Origin: Cellulosimicrobium sp. Marseille-Q4280
Lineage (GTDB): Bacteria > Actinomycetota > Actinomycetes > Actinomycetales > Cellulomonadaceae
NCBI RefSeq assembly: GCF_943181405.1
Contig: NZ_CALPBY010000001.1
Location: 992,001-1,056,000 of the forward strand
Direction: 5' to 3'
DNA length: 64,000 nt
This document shows, piece by piece, positions 34,879-42,999 of the stretch. The notes beneath the pieces were generated by a model. That model worked only from the letters and a program-made list of their open reading frames with translations. It was not told where the DNA came from and did no database searches. The position numbers were made by a program, and so were the translations under genes. Each line of letters opens with the position of its first letter. Position 1 is the stretch's first letter.

Positions 34879-35139
34879 TCGGGTCCAGTCGTCGTGGTTC
34901 CCGGGCACGGGAGCTCGACGGCGCGGGTGCACCCCTGCGGACCGCGGACGCACGCAGGCGTGCGAACCACGGCGGACGCACCGTGGTGCGACCCGCAGGT
35001 CTCGAGCGGCCGATCCGGCTGCCGGCGCCTCCTCGACACCCCTTCCCCAGGGCCCGACGGCGGCGCACCGCCCGACCGTCCGCGTCCCGGCGACCCGACC
35101 CGGGAGGGGCGGACGACGGCACGGCTGACGCACGAGCGA
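34879..35139 (-). other. Long 5' leader of rpfB
   Basis: About 260 bases between the predicted transcription start and the GTG. No gene is evident. The last 40 bases share the blocks CGTGCCCGGGA and ACGACTGGACC with the leader of the paralogue at 42698, so the leader itself may be regulatory. I did not find the conserved words of the c-di-AMP (ydaO) riboswitch. Confidence 0.5.
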
Positions 35140-35145
35140 CGATCG

Positions 35146-35174
35146 ACCGTAACCGATCTGTTATCGAACTCCAA
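35146..35174 (-). promoter_or_regulatory. rpfB promoter with an inverted repeat in the spacer
   Basis: On the minus strand: -35 TTGGAG (35174-35169), 17-base spacer, -10 TACGGT (35151-35146). The spacer/-10 region holds the inverted repeat read on the plus strand as GTAAC-cgatct-GTTAT (35149-35164). The same element, with two base changes, lies before the paralogue at 42916-42944. Possibly a response-regulator site of the MtrA kind, which controls rpf genes elsewhere; that link is inference. Confidence 0.65.
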
Positions 35175-35246
35175 GCAGTACCGCGTTAAGATGAGCGGTT
35201 CTGTCCGTTTATCACCGTGAATGTCGCCGCGCTCTCCACGCAGTCC

Positions 35247-36242
35247 TCACGCGTGGACCCCACCACCCGACGTCCCCTCAGCCGCTCCTCGCCCCGCCGC
35301 CCGCACGGCCCGCTCCCCTACCCGGGCCAGCACGCCGCGGAGCTCCGGCGGTTCCAGCACGGTCAGCTCGACCTCGAGCGACAGCAGCATGCCCACCAGG
35401 TTCGCCATCGACGAGCCGCCGGTCTCGAGCACGCACGCGTCGGGGCCGTCGTCGGACAGCACCCCCGCGGCCGGCGTGAGCCGCTCCGCCATCACCGCCG
35501 CGGGAGCGTGCAGGCGCACGCGCGCCGTGTGCGGCCACGCCGTCGCCCCGACGCCGCGCAGGACGTGGGCGACGGCGTCGCCCCCCGGGACCTCGCGCGG
35601 CGCGAAGCGCGCACCGCCGGGCGTGCGCAGCCGGAGCCGGTCCACGCGGAACGTGCGCCAGTCGTCCCGGTCGGTGTCGAACGCGAGGAGGTACCAGCGC
35701 CGGCCGACGTGCACGAGGCGGTGCGGGTCGACGGCGCGCAGGCTCGTCGACCCGTCATGGCCGCGGTACTCGAGGCGCAGGCCGACCCGGTCGCGCACGG
35801 CCGTCGCGACGTCGGCGAGGACCTGCGGGTCGACCGCCGGCCCGCCGGCCGGGACGCTCACCACCGCGGCCCGCAGCGCGTCCGCGCGGGACCGCAGCCG
35901 CGCCGGGAGGACGGCGTCGAGCTTGACCAGCGCGCGCAGCGCCGCCTCCTCGCTCCCGGCCACCGTCCCGCCCGTCGCCGCGCGCAGCGAGAGCACGACG
36001 GCGGTCGCCTCCTCGTCGTCGAGCAGGAGCGGCGGCAGGGCCGAGCCGGCGCCGAGGCGGTACCCGCCCGCGACGCCCGGCGTCGAGCGGACCTCGTACC
36101 CGAGCAGGCGCAGCCGCTCGACGTCGTTGCGCACGGTGCGCGTCGTGACGCCGAGCCGCTCCGCGAGCTCCGGACCGGTCCAGGTGGCGTGCGCCGGCAG
36201 CAGGGCGAGGAGACGCAGGAGGCGGACGGAGGTGTCGAGCAC
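35247..36242 (-). CDS. WYL-domain transcriptional regulator (YafY-like)
   Basis: A 331-residue regulator. The N-terminal HTH_11 domain (about 1-60) has TGPELAERLGVTTRTVRNDV; the WYL domain (about 135-210) contains VDPHRLVHVGRRWYLLAFD; a C-terminal WCX-type extension follows. GTG 36242 has GGGAG about 10 bases upstream and starts at the family N-terminus LDTSVRLLRLLALL; the longer frame upstream runs into the divergent gene. It is divergent from a small VOC-family gene, a very common pairing in actinobacteria, and probably controls it. Confidence 0.9.
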   Translation of the reverse strand: MLDTSVRLLRLLALLPAHATWTGPELAERLGVTTRTVRNDVERLRLLGYEVRSTPGVAGGYRLGAGSALPPLLLDDEEATAVVLSLRAATGGTVAGSEEAALRALVKLDAVLPARLRSRADALRAAVVSVPAGGPAVDPQVLADVATAVRDRVGLRLEYRGHDGSTSLRAVDPHRLVHVGRRWYLLAFDTDRDDWRTFRVDRLRLRTPGGARFAPREVPGGDAVAHVLRGVGATAWPHTARVRLHAPAAVMAERLTPAAGVLSDDGPDACVLETGGSSMANLVGMLLSLEVELTVLEPPELRGVLARVGERAVRAAGRGAAEGTSGGGVHA

Positions 36243-36414
36243 CGTCCCAGTCTCCCGCGCCCGTGCCGAATGCGGAACCGCACGTTCCTCGATCGGTCGT
36301 AGCGTCGTCCTCGACGGCCCCGACGAGGGCCTCGACGGTCCGATCCGGGCCCGACACGACGGGACGACGGGCACCCGCCCGACGACCGCCCAGCACATCG
36401 AGAGGACGACCACC

Positions 36415-36813
36415 ATGCTGCGAGGGATGGCGACGCTGAACCTGTGGGCCGACGACCTGGAGGCCGCCTCGGCCTGGTACACCACCGTGCTCGGGATCGA
36501 GCCCTACTACGTGGTCCCGGGCGGCTACGTGGAGTTCCGCGTCGGGGACCGCGAGGACGAGCTGGGGATCATCGCGCGCTCGTACTCGCCGCGGCCCCAG
36601 CCCGAGTCACCGGGCGGCGTGGTCGTGAACTGGCACGTCGACGACGTCCGGGCGGCCTTCGCGCGGCTCCTCGAGCTCGGCGCGACCGAGTACGAGGGAG
36701 TCGTCGAGCGCGGCAACGGCGAGGGGTTCGTGACGGCGTCCGTCGTCGACCCGTTCGGCAACGTCCTGGGCATCATGCAGAACCCGCACTACCTGGAGGT
36801 GCTCCGGCGGTGA
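36415..36813 (+). CDS. VOC/glyoxalase-fold protein
   Basis: A 132-residue protein of the vicinal-oxygen-chelate superfamily. It has two beta-alpha-beta-beta-beta units: ATLNLWADDLEAASAWYTTV at the start and VNWHVDDVRAAFARLLELGA at about 75, ending DPFGNVLGIMQNP. ATG 36415 follows AGAGGA. The family spans lyases, dioxygenases and antibiotic-binding proteins; the substrate is not predictable. Divergent from the WYL regulator. Confidence 0.85.
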   Translation: MLRGMATLNLWADDLEAASAWYTTVLGIEPYYVVPGGYVEFRVGDREDELGIIARSYSPRPQPESPGGVVVNWHVDDVRAAFARLLELGATEYEGVVERGNGEGFVTASVVDPFGNVLGIMQNPHYLEVLRR

Positions 36814-36822
36814 TCGGGCCGG

Positions 36823-37989
36823 TCAGTACCAGCCCTTGGCGACCGAGTGCGACCACGCCGAGCACGGCGTGCCGTACCGGCCCTCGATGTAGCCGAGGCC
36901 CCAGGTGATCTGGGTCGCCGGGTTCGTGCGCCAGTCGTCGCCGGCGCTCGCCATCTTCGAGCCCGGCAGCGCCTGCGGGATGCCGTAGGCCGACGAGCTC
37001 GGGTTGTCGGCGTCGACGCGCCAGTTGCTCTCCTTGGTCCACAGCTTGTCGAGGCACACGAACTGGTCGTCGCCCCAGCCGCGCTGCGCGGCGAGCGAGC
37101 GCCCGACCGCGCGCGCCGACCCGGGGTCCACCGAGACGGAGATGTCCATGGTCCCGACCTTGATGACCTCGTTGCGGGGCTCGGTCGTCACGTTGCGCGT
37201 CAGCACGGTGCGGGCGACCTCCGCGCCGCCGAGCGTCTGCACCGCGTACGTCGTGACCGCCTCGCCCACGCGTCCCGACTGGACGACGACCCGGTGGCCC
37301 TTCGGCAGGTTGGGGTCCTCGACCTCCTCGGTCGTGAACGGCAGGACCTCCGTGAGCGTGTCCGACGTCGCCGCCGCCCTGCTGACGAGGACGAGCATCC
37401 CGTCCACGGCGGCGGCGTCGAGCGGGACGGACGTGTCGTCCTCCTCGCCGAGCACGATCCCCGCGGTCTGCAGCACGCCACGGACCGTCGCCTCGGCCGT
37501 CGTGATGGGCATGACGGCGCCGTCGACCGCGATGTGCACCGTCTTGAGCGTCGACACGCGCACCGGCTGGCGGCCGAGCGACGCCGAGCGCGACACGTCG
37601 GTCACCGCACCCTCGGCGCGCGGCCCGAGGAACGCGAGCAGCTCGCCCACCGTCCGCGCCGTCGTCGCGATCGTCTGCTCCTGGCCGTCGATCTCGACCA
37701 CGACGTCGTGGCTCGTCCGGACCACGATCGTCCCGCCGTCGGGCGCGGAGGAGCCCAGCGCGGGCTCGACGAGGTCCTCCGGCGCGACACCGACGTCCTG
37801 GTAGTCGAGCACCTCGGCGACCGTGCGCCCGTACGCGGAGACGTCGTAGAGCGTGCCGTCGACGTCGAGGGTCACGCTCTTGTGCAGCGTCGCGAACGCG
37901 CCGGTCACCCCGACGAGCCCGACGACGACCACTCCCCGGGCGACGAACCGCTGCACGCGGCGGCGCGTCGTTCCGTCAGGTGCGAGCAC
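36823..37989 (-). CDS. DUF348-G5 cell-wall protein with lysozyme-like C-terminal domain
   Basis: A 388-residue exported protein, paralogous to RpfB in its stalk but not its catalytic end. A short Arg-rich start and helix (about 15-34; VARGVVVVGLVGVTGAFATL), DUF348 modules (about 36-210), a G5 domain (about 215-290) and a C-terminal goose-lysozyme/SLT-like domain with [20 protein letters not shown], where the Glu of KESNW is the likely catalytic acid. GTG 37989 has AAGGGA upstream. Predicted to cut peptidoglycan glycan strands. The stop lies 9 bases from the converging VOC gene. Confidence 0.85.
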   Translation of the reverse strand: MLAPDGTTRRRVQRFVARGVVVVGLVGVTGAFATLHKSVTLDVDGTLYDVSAYGRTVAEVLDYQDVGVAPEDLVEPALGSSAPDGGTIVVRTSHDVVVEIDGQEQTIATTARTVGELLAFLGPRAEGAVTDVSRSASLGRQPVRVSTLKTVHIAVDGAVMPITTAEATVRGVLQTAGIVLGEEDDTSVPLDAAAVDGMLVLVSRAAATSDTLTEVLPFTTEEVEDPNLPKGHRVVVQSGRVGEAVTTYAVQTLGGAEVARTVLTRNVTTEPRNEVIKVGTMDISVSVDPGSARAVGRSLAAQRGWGDDQFVCLDKLWTKESNWRVDADNPSSSAYGIPQALPGSKMASAGDDWRTNPATQITWGLGYIEGRYGTPCSAWSHSVAKGWY

Positions 37990-38084
37990 GCGGGCGGTCC
38001 CTTCTCGGCGGGCCGGGCGTCCGGCGAGCGCCGGGCGAGAGGTTCGGGGCGTCGTCGGCAGACCGCGGACGACGCACGGACCCG

Positions 38085-38113
38085 ACCGTAGCCGAGTCGT
38101 GGCCCTGGGCGAA
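38085..38113 (-). promoter_or_regulatory. Promoter of the second DUF348-G5 gene
   Basis: Minus strand: TTCGCC (38113-38108), 17-base spacer and TACGGT (38090-38085). The block TCGGCTACGGTCG differs by one base from TCGGTTACGGTCG in the rpfB promoter, but the GTTAT arm of the inverted repeat is not kept. Leader about 90 bases. Confidence 0.5.
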
Positions 38114-38181
38114 ACCTCCCGTTCGTGCCGGGCGTCCGACGGTGCGTGTCAGCGGCCCGTCAGCGGCCCGTCATGGGTGGG

Positions 38182-39114
38182 TCACCACGGCCCGTAGACC
38201 TCGACCGACGTCGCCGCGACGCGGGTGCACACCTCGGCGAGCGGTACGCCGGTCACCTCGGCGACGGTACGGACGGTCGCCGGCAGCACGTACGGGGCGT
38301 TGGGGCGACCGCGGTACGGGTGCGGCGTGAGGTACGGCGCGTCCGTCTCGACGAGGACCTGCCCGAGCGGGACCTCGCGCAGCGCCGCTCTCAGCTCGTC
38401 GTTGGCGCGGAAGGTCACGGGCCCGGCGAACGACAGGTACCAGCCCTGCGCCGCGCAGGACCGGGCCATCTCGGCGTCTCCCGAGTAGCAGTGGAAGACG
38501 GTCCGCTCGGGGGCCCCGTCGCGGGAGAGCACGTCGAGCACCTCCGCGTGCGCGTCGCGGTCGTGGATCTGGAGCGCGAGCCCGAGCTCCTTCGCGAGCG
38601 CCACGTGGGCGCGGAACGACTCTCGCTGTACACGCTCGCCCTGCGGACCTGTACGGAACAGGTCCATCCCGGTCTCGCCGATCGCGCGGACCCGCTGGTT
38701 GTCCCGGGCGATGCGCGCGATCTCGGCGATCGCGTCGTCGAGCGACGTGGCATGGTGCGGCCGCGGGTCGGGCTCGAGCCCGTCCGGCCCGACCTCCCGG
38801 ACACCGCCGTGCAGGACCGCCTCGTTCGGGTGGATCGCCACGGCACCCAGGAGGCTCGCCACCACCCCGCCGGCGCCGTGGTCGCCGCGCAGGAGGGCGT
38901 CGGTCCAGCGTGCCGAGGGCAGGTCGCACCCGACCTGCACCAGGCGGTCGACGCCGACGGCGGCCGCGCGCTCGAGGTGCGCCGCGACGCTCGGGGGCGG
39001 GACGTCGTCGGGCAGCACGTGCGCGATCGAGTCCAGGTGCGTGTGGTTGTCCACCACGGGGACCGGCAGCGGCTCCGGGTCCGGCGGCCATCCCCGCTCA
39101 CGGCTCTTCGCCAT
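38182..39114 (-). CDS. tatD: TatD-family metal-dependent hydrolase
   Basis: A 310-residue TIM-barrel amidohydrolase-type DNase. Metal/active-site motifs: VVDNHTHLDS (HxH), IHPNEA, GETGMDLF, IHDRDAHAEV, and VETDAPYLTPHPYRGRPNAP near the C-terminus. TatD enzymes are 3'-5' exonucleases acting in DNA repair/turnover. ATG 39114 follows GAGGA closely. In actinobacteria tatD usually follows metG and precedes rpfB; here the order is kept, with one paralogous wall protein, a VOC gene and a WYL gene inserted before rpfB. Confidence 0.93.
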   Translation of the reverse strand: MAKSRERGWPPDPEPLPVPVVDNHTHLDSIAHVLPDDVPPPSVAAHLERAAAVGVDRLVQVGCDLPSARWTDALLRGDHGAGGVVASLLGAVAIHPNEAVLHGGVREVGPDGLEPDPRPHHATSLDDAIAEIARIARDNQRVRAIGETGMDLFRTGPQGERVQRESFRAHVALAKELGLALQIHDRDAHAEVLDVLSRDGAPERTVFHCYSGDAEMARSCAAQGWYLSFAGPVTFRANDELRAALREVPLGQVLVETDAPYLTPHPYRGRPNAPYVLPATVRTVAEVTGVPLAEVCTRVAATSVEVYGPW

Positions 39115-39150
39115 CCATCCTCCTCAGCCGAACCAGCGCCGCAGCAGTTC

Positions 39151-39302
39151 CGCGGTCACGCGAAGCAGTACGCGGTCACGCGAAGCAGTACGCGGTCCCG
39201 CGAAGCAGTACGCGGTCCCACGAAGTAGTACTGCAGCCTCGCGAAGTAGTACCGCAGCCGGGACCGCGGTACTACCTCGCGGAACCGGGGTACTACCTCG
39301 CG
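39151..39302. repeat. Tandem and inverted intergenic repeat cluster
   Basis: Four 20-bp direct units CGCGGTCACGCGAAGCAGTA (39151, 39171, 39191, 39211; drifting by one to three bases), a 21-base variant at 39231, and a truncated copy from 39252. Two inverted copies follow (39263-39282 and 39283-39302, ACCGCGGTACTACCTCGCGG-like). The core (C)GAGGTAGTACCGC is also present three times at 21951-22004. It fills the gap between metG and tatD. Confidence 0.85.
39241..39280 (-). terminator. metG terminator-like hairpin formed by repeat units
   Basis: GCGAAGTAGTACCGC (39241-39255) and GCGGTACTACCTCGC (39266-39280) pair over 15 positions with one mismatch, loop 10 bases. It lies 23 bases past the metG stop and before tatD. 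Confidence 0.55.
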
Positions 39303-41108
39303 TCAGGCGTCCTCGCGCAGCCGGTCGAGCTCCTCCTCGACGATCGACTCGTCGAGCTTGGTGAAGACCGGCGTCGGCTTGCCGACCGGCGTCCCGGGCA
39401 CGACGGCGCGCGGCTGCCACGAGGGGATGCCCTCGCCACCCTGCCCGCTCCGGTAGTCCCCGGTGATGACCGGGTAGTGCCGCGAGTCGTCGTCGAGGTC
39501 GGTGACCTCCTCGATGCGCGGCTGCGGCGCGAAGGTGCCCGTCCCGCCGAACGCCTCGTGCACCTGCTGAGCCGAGTGCGGCAGGAACGGCGAGAGGATC
39601 GTGTTGAGGTCGCTCACGGCCTGCGTCACCGTGTGCAGCACGGTCCCGAGGCGCTCAGGGTCCGTCTTGAGCTTCCACGGCTCGGTGTCCGAGACGTACT
39701 TGTTGACCTCACCGACCGTCTTCATGGCCTCGGCCACGGCGGCGCGCTGGCGGTGCGTCGCGATGAGGTCGCCGACCCGACCGAACGCCGTGGTCGTCGT
39801 CGCGAGCACGCCCTCGTCGATCGGGTGCCGCTCGCCCGGGGTCGGGATCTCGCCGAAGTTCTTGTGCACCATGCTCGCCGTGCGGTTCACGAGGTTGCCC
39901 CAGCCCGCGACGAGCTCGTCGTTCGTGCGGCGCTGGAAGTCCGCCCACGTGAAGTCGACGTCCTGCGTCTCCGGGCCGGCCGACGCCACGTAGTAGCGGA
40001 ACGCGTCCGGCTGGTAGCGCGCGAGCATGTCGCGCACGTAGATGACGACGCCGCGCGACGACGAGAACTTCTGGCCCTCGACGTTGAGGAACTCGCTCGA
40101 CACGACCTCGGTCGGCAGCTGCAGGTTGCCGTACGGACCCGGAGCGCCGCCCTTGTTCCCCCGCCCGTCGTAGGCCAGCAGCTCGGCCGGCCAGATCTGG
40201 GAGTGGAACGTGATGTTGTCCTTGCCCATGAAGTAGTACGAGCGCGCGTCGGGGTCGTTCCAGTACGCGCGCCACGCGTCGGGGTCGCCCGTGCGTCGCG
40301 CCCACTCGATCGACGCCGACAGGTACCCGATCACCGCGTCGAACCACACGTACAGGCGCTTGCTCGGGTTGTCCTCCCAGCCCTCGAGCGGGACGGGGAT
40401 GCCCCAGTCGATGTCGCGCGTCATGGCCCGCGGCCGGACGTCGTCGAGCAGGTTGAGCGAGAACTTCAGGACGTTCGGGCGCCACGCGGTCCGGGTGCGC
40501 AGCCAGTCGCCCAGCGCGTCGACGAACGCCGGCAGGTCGAGGAAGAAGTGGTTCGACTCGACGAACTTCGGCGTCTCCCCGTTGATGCGGCTCTTCGGGT
40601 TGATGAGGTCGATCGCGTCGAGCTGGTTGCCGCAGTTGTCGCACTGGTCGCCGCGAGCGCCGTCGTACCCGCAGATGGGGCACGTGCCCTCGATGTAGCG
40701 GTCCGGCAGCGTGCGGCCCGTCGACGGCGAGATCGCGCCCATGGTCTTCTTCTCGACCATGTAGCCGTTCTTGTGCACCGTGCGGAACATCTCCTGCACG
40801 ACGGCGTAGTGGTTGCGCGTCGTGGTCCGCGTGAACAGGTCGTAGGAGAGCCCGAGCTGCTGCAGGTCCTCGACGATCACCCGGTTGTACCGGTCCGCGA
40901 GCTCCTGCGCGCTGACACCCTCCTTGTCGGCCTGGACGAGGATCGGCGTGCCGTGCTCGTCGGTGCCCGACACCATGAGGACGTCGTGACCCGCCATCCG
41001 CATGTGCCGGCTGAAGACGTCCGAGGGGACACCGAAACCTGCGACGTGACCGATGTGGCGCGGGCCGTTCGCGTACGGCCACGCCACGGCCGAGAGGATG
41101 TGGGTCAT
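39303..41108 (-). CDS. metG: Methionyl-tRNA synthetase
   Basis: A 601-residue class I synthetase charging tRNA-Met. The HIGH motif is [14 protein letters not shown]; the zinc knuckle is CPICGYDG...CDNCG; the KMSKS equivalent is [11 protein letters not shown]; the anticodon-binding helical domain is at the C-terminus. It lacks the C-terminal tRNA-binding (OB) dimerisation domain, as in other actinobacteria. ATG 41108 is chosen because [16 protein letters not shown] is the family start; the longer open frame to 41753 crosses an intergenic inverted repeat and the neighbouring gene. Confidence 0.96.
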   Translation of the reverse strand: MTHILSAVAWPYANGPRHIGHVAGFGVPSDVFSRHMRMAGHDVLMVSGTDEHGTPILVQADKEGVSAQELADRYNRVIVEDLQQLGLSYDLFTRTTTRNHYAVVQEMFRTVHKNGYMVEKKTMGAISPSTGRTLPDRYIEGTCPICGYDGARGDQCDNCGNQLDAIDLINPKSRINGETPKFVESNHFFLDLPAFVDALGDWLRTRTAWRPNVLKFSLNLLDDVRPRAMTRDIDWGIPVPLEGWEDNPSKRLYVWFDAVIGYLSASIEWARRTGDPDAWRAYWNDPDARSYYFMGKDNITFHSQIWPAELLAYDGRGNKGGAPGPYGNLQLPTEVVSSEFLNVEGQKFSSSRGVVIYVRDMLARYQPDAFRYYVASAGPETQDVDFTWADFQRRTNDELVAGWGNLVNRTASMVHKNFGEIPTPGERHPIDEGVLATTTTAFGRVGDLIATHRQRAAVAEAMKTVGEVNKYVSDTEPWKLKTDPERLGTVLHTVTQAVSDLNTILSPFLPHSAQQVHEAFGGTGTFAPQPRIEEVTDLDDDSRHYPVITGDYRSGQGGEGIPSWQPRAVVPGTPVGKPTPVFTKLDESIVEEELDRLREDA

Positions 41109-41184
41109 GGGGCCCGATCCTAGTCGGCCGGTCCGCGGCGCCGTGCGGCGTCTCGGTGGAGGCGCGCCCGTCCCGGTTCCGGGC

Positions 41185-41279
41185 GAGGCGGGGCGGGGTG
41201 TCGCGGGTCTACCATCCGCCGCTCGTCCCTCGCGGCTCCCGCCAGGCCCACCACGACCCGCGACACCCCGCCCCGCCTC
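41185..41279. repeat. Perfect 24-bp inverted repeat with 47-base spacer
   Basis: The arm at 41185-41208 (GAGGCGGGGCGGGG followed by TGTCGCGGGT) is the exact reverse complement of 41256-41279. It lies between metG and the wall-protein gene, 77 bases upstream of the metG start. No gene fits inside the loop. Confidence 0.85.
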
Positions 41280-41318
41280 ACCCTCGGTGTGCTGCTCACC
41301 CTCCAGCGGGACGGCGAC

Positions 41319-41351
41319 GGGCCCGCGACCTCCGCCAGAGGTCGCGGGCCC
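41319..41351 (-). terminator. Terminator of the third DUF348-G5 gene
   Basis: GGGCCCGCGACCT-ccgccag-AGGTCGCGGGCCC: perfect 13-bp stem with 7-base loop, 20 bases past the stop at 41372. Confidence 0.75.
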
Positions 41352-41371
41352 GCGGCGAGGCGTGCGTCGGC

Positions 41372-42697
41372 TCAGTACCAGTTGACGGACTGCGAATGCG
41401 ACCAGGCGCCGCACGGGGTGCCGTACGAGCCGGCGATGTAGTCGAGGCCCCACGCGATCTGCGTCGCGGGGTTGGTGGCCCAGTCGGCGCCCTTGCTCGC
41501 CATCTTCGAGCCGGGGAGGGACTGCGGGATGCCGTAGGCGCTCGACGTCGGGTTGTCCGCCGACGGGTTCCAGTTGGACTCCTTGGTCCACAGCTGCTCG
41601 AGGCACTGCCACTGCGAGCCGGTCCAGCCGCGCTCGGCCGCCATCTGCTGGCCGATGGTGCGCGGGTCCTTCGGGCGCTCCTTGGTGCCCCGGACGACGA
41701 CCGCCTCGACGGGTGCCGTGGTGACCTCCTCCGACACGGGCTCGCGCAGCCACTCCTCACCGTCGACGAGCGTGACGTCGGTCACCGTGGTCGTGACACC
41801 GTCGCGACCCTCCTGCTCGACGACGACGGGGTCGTCGCTGTAGCGCGCGGCGTCGGTCTTCTCGACGGTCTCGTGCGCGACGGGCGTGGTCTTCTCCTGG
41901 CGCTCGACGACGACGCGCTGCACGACGAGCGAGACCGCCGGCGTCTCGGCGGCGGCCGCACGCGTCGCCGCGGCGTCGGTGGCGTCCGCGCTCTCCGCAG
42001 CAGGGGCCACGCGCTGCACGCTCACGCGGTCGAGCTCTCCGAGCTCGATGTCCCGGTCGGCGAGGAGGGCGTCGACGCCGACGCCGCCGTCGGGCGCGAC
42101 CGTGGTCTTCCCGTCGGCGACGACGTTCACCGGTCCGTCGGTGTCGAGGTCGAGGTCGAGGGCGGCACGGTCGCCCGAGCGGGACGCGACGAGCCGGACG
42201 TCGCCGCCGCGCGCTGCGAGGGTCTCGAGCGCCTCGTCGGCGTCGAGCGCGGTGAGCCAGACGTCGGACTCCTCGCCGTCGGTCTGGACGGTCACCTGCT
42301 TGCCGAGGCGGACGACCACCTCGGCGCCGTCCTCGAGGGACGCGTCGGCATCGGGGGCGACGAGGTCGCGGGAGCCGACGTCGACGCCGGCAGCGTCGAG
42401 CGCTCCCTGCACGGACCCGGCGACGGTCGTGACCGTCCGGGTCTCGCCGTCGACGTCGAGCGTCACGGTCTTCTGGGCCTCGCCGTAGGCGACGGCGCCA
42501 GACCCGACGAGGGTCACGGCGGTGACGGCGGAGATCGTCGCCCAGCGGCGGCGGCGCGTCACGCGCAGCGTGCGGGCCGTGCGCAGCGCCGTGCGCGAGC
42601 TCTGCGCGCTCTCGTGCGAGGGCGGGGTGCTCGGTGTCTCGGTCGGGTCGGTCGGGTTCGCGGGCGCGCTCGTGCGCAGGCGGAAGAGGTTGTGCAC
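41372..42697 (-). CDS. DUF348-G5 cell-wall protein with lysozyme-like C-terminal domain
   Basis: A 441-residue paralogue of RpfB over its stalk: cytoplasmic N-terminus of about 48 residues, Arg cluster [20 protein letters not shown] leading into a membrane/signal helix, DUF348 modules (about 75-250), G5 domain (about 265-345) and a C-terminal SLT/lysozyme-like domain with [20 protein letters not shown]. The latter is almost identical to that of the protein at 36823, while DUF348 parts such as [12 protein letters not shown] match RpfB, so it looks like a domain-shuffled intermediate. GTG 42697 aligns with the rpfB start and shares its leader and promoter motifs. Peptidoglycan cleavage is inferred. 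Confidence 0.88.
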   Translation of the reverse strand: MHNLFRLRTSAPANPTDPTETPSTPPSHESAQSSRTALRTARTLRVTRRRRWATISAVTAVTLVGSGAVAYGEAQKTVTLDVDGETRTVTTVAGSVQGALDAAGVDVGSRDLVAPDADASLEDGAEVVVRLGKQVTVQTDGEESDVWLTALDADEALETLAARGGDVRLVASRSGDRAALDLDLDTDGPVNVVADGKTTVAPDGGVGVDALLADRDIELGELDRVSVQRVAPAAESADATDAAATRAAAAETPAVSLVVQRVVVERQEKTTPVAHETVEKTDAARYSDDPVVVEQEGRDGVTTTVTDVTLVDGEEWLREPVSEEVTTAPVEAVVVRGTKERPKDPRTIGQQMAAERGWTGSQWQCLEQLWTKESNWNPSADNPTSSAYGIPQSLPGSKMASKGADWATNPATQIAWGLDYIAGSYGTPCGAWSHSQSVNWY

Positions 42698-42999
42698 TGA
42701 AGGTCCAGTCGTCAGGGGTCCCGGGCACGGGCGGTCGACGGAGCGCTGGCTGCGCGTTCTCGGGCACCGGCGTGCCGTGGCACGGGCGTCACCGAGGTCG
42801 ACCCGCCGATCCGGCGGTCCTCCGGCGTCGTCGCTCGCGGACAGGGCGAGGGACGGCCGCGTCCCGGTCTGGCCGCATACACCCAGGAGGGGTCGACCGC
42901 ACGACGGGACACTCGACCGTAACCGATTCGTTATCGAAGACCAAACCGGCAGGCCACCGCGCCGCCGTCACCGGACCGCGAAGCGCGGGTCGATCTCGC
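42698..42999 (-). other. Leader region of the third DUF348-G5 gene
   Basis: About 220 bases of leader lie between the promoter at 42916-42944 and the GTG; beyond the promoter is the 3' end of the next gene. Blocks CGTGCCCGGGA and ACGACTGGACC near the start are shared with the rpfB leader. No gene seen. Confidence 0.5.
42916..42944 (-). promoter_or_regulatory. Promoter with inverted repeat, copy of the rpfB element
   Basis: Minus strand: -35 TTGGTC (42944-42939), 17-base spacer, -10 TACGGT (42921-42916). The plus-strand inverted repeat GTAACCGATTCGTTAT (42919-42934) differs from the rpfB copy at two central bases only. Confidence 0.65.

Noticed and set aside
34879-35139. Possible c-di-AMP (ydaO) riboswitch in the rpfB leader
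   Set aside because: rpf leaders in other actinobacteria carry this riboswitch, but I could not find its conserved blocks (the CAGCUAAC..GGC closing part and GGGGU core). A covariance-model search would settle it.
39151-39230. Evenly spaced 20-bp repeats suggesting a CRISPR array
   Set aside because: The repeats are directly adjacent with no spacers, the units drift, and no cas gene is present.
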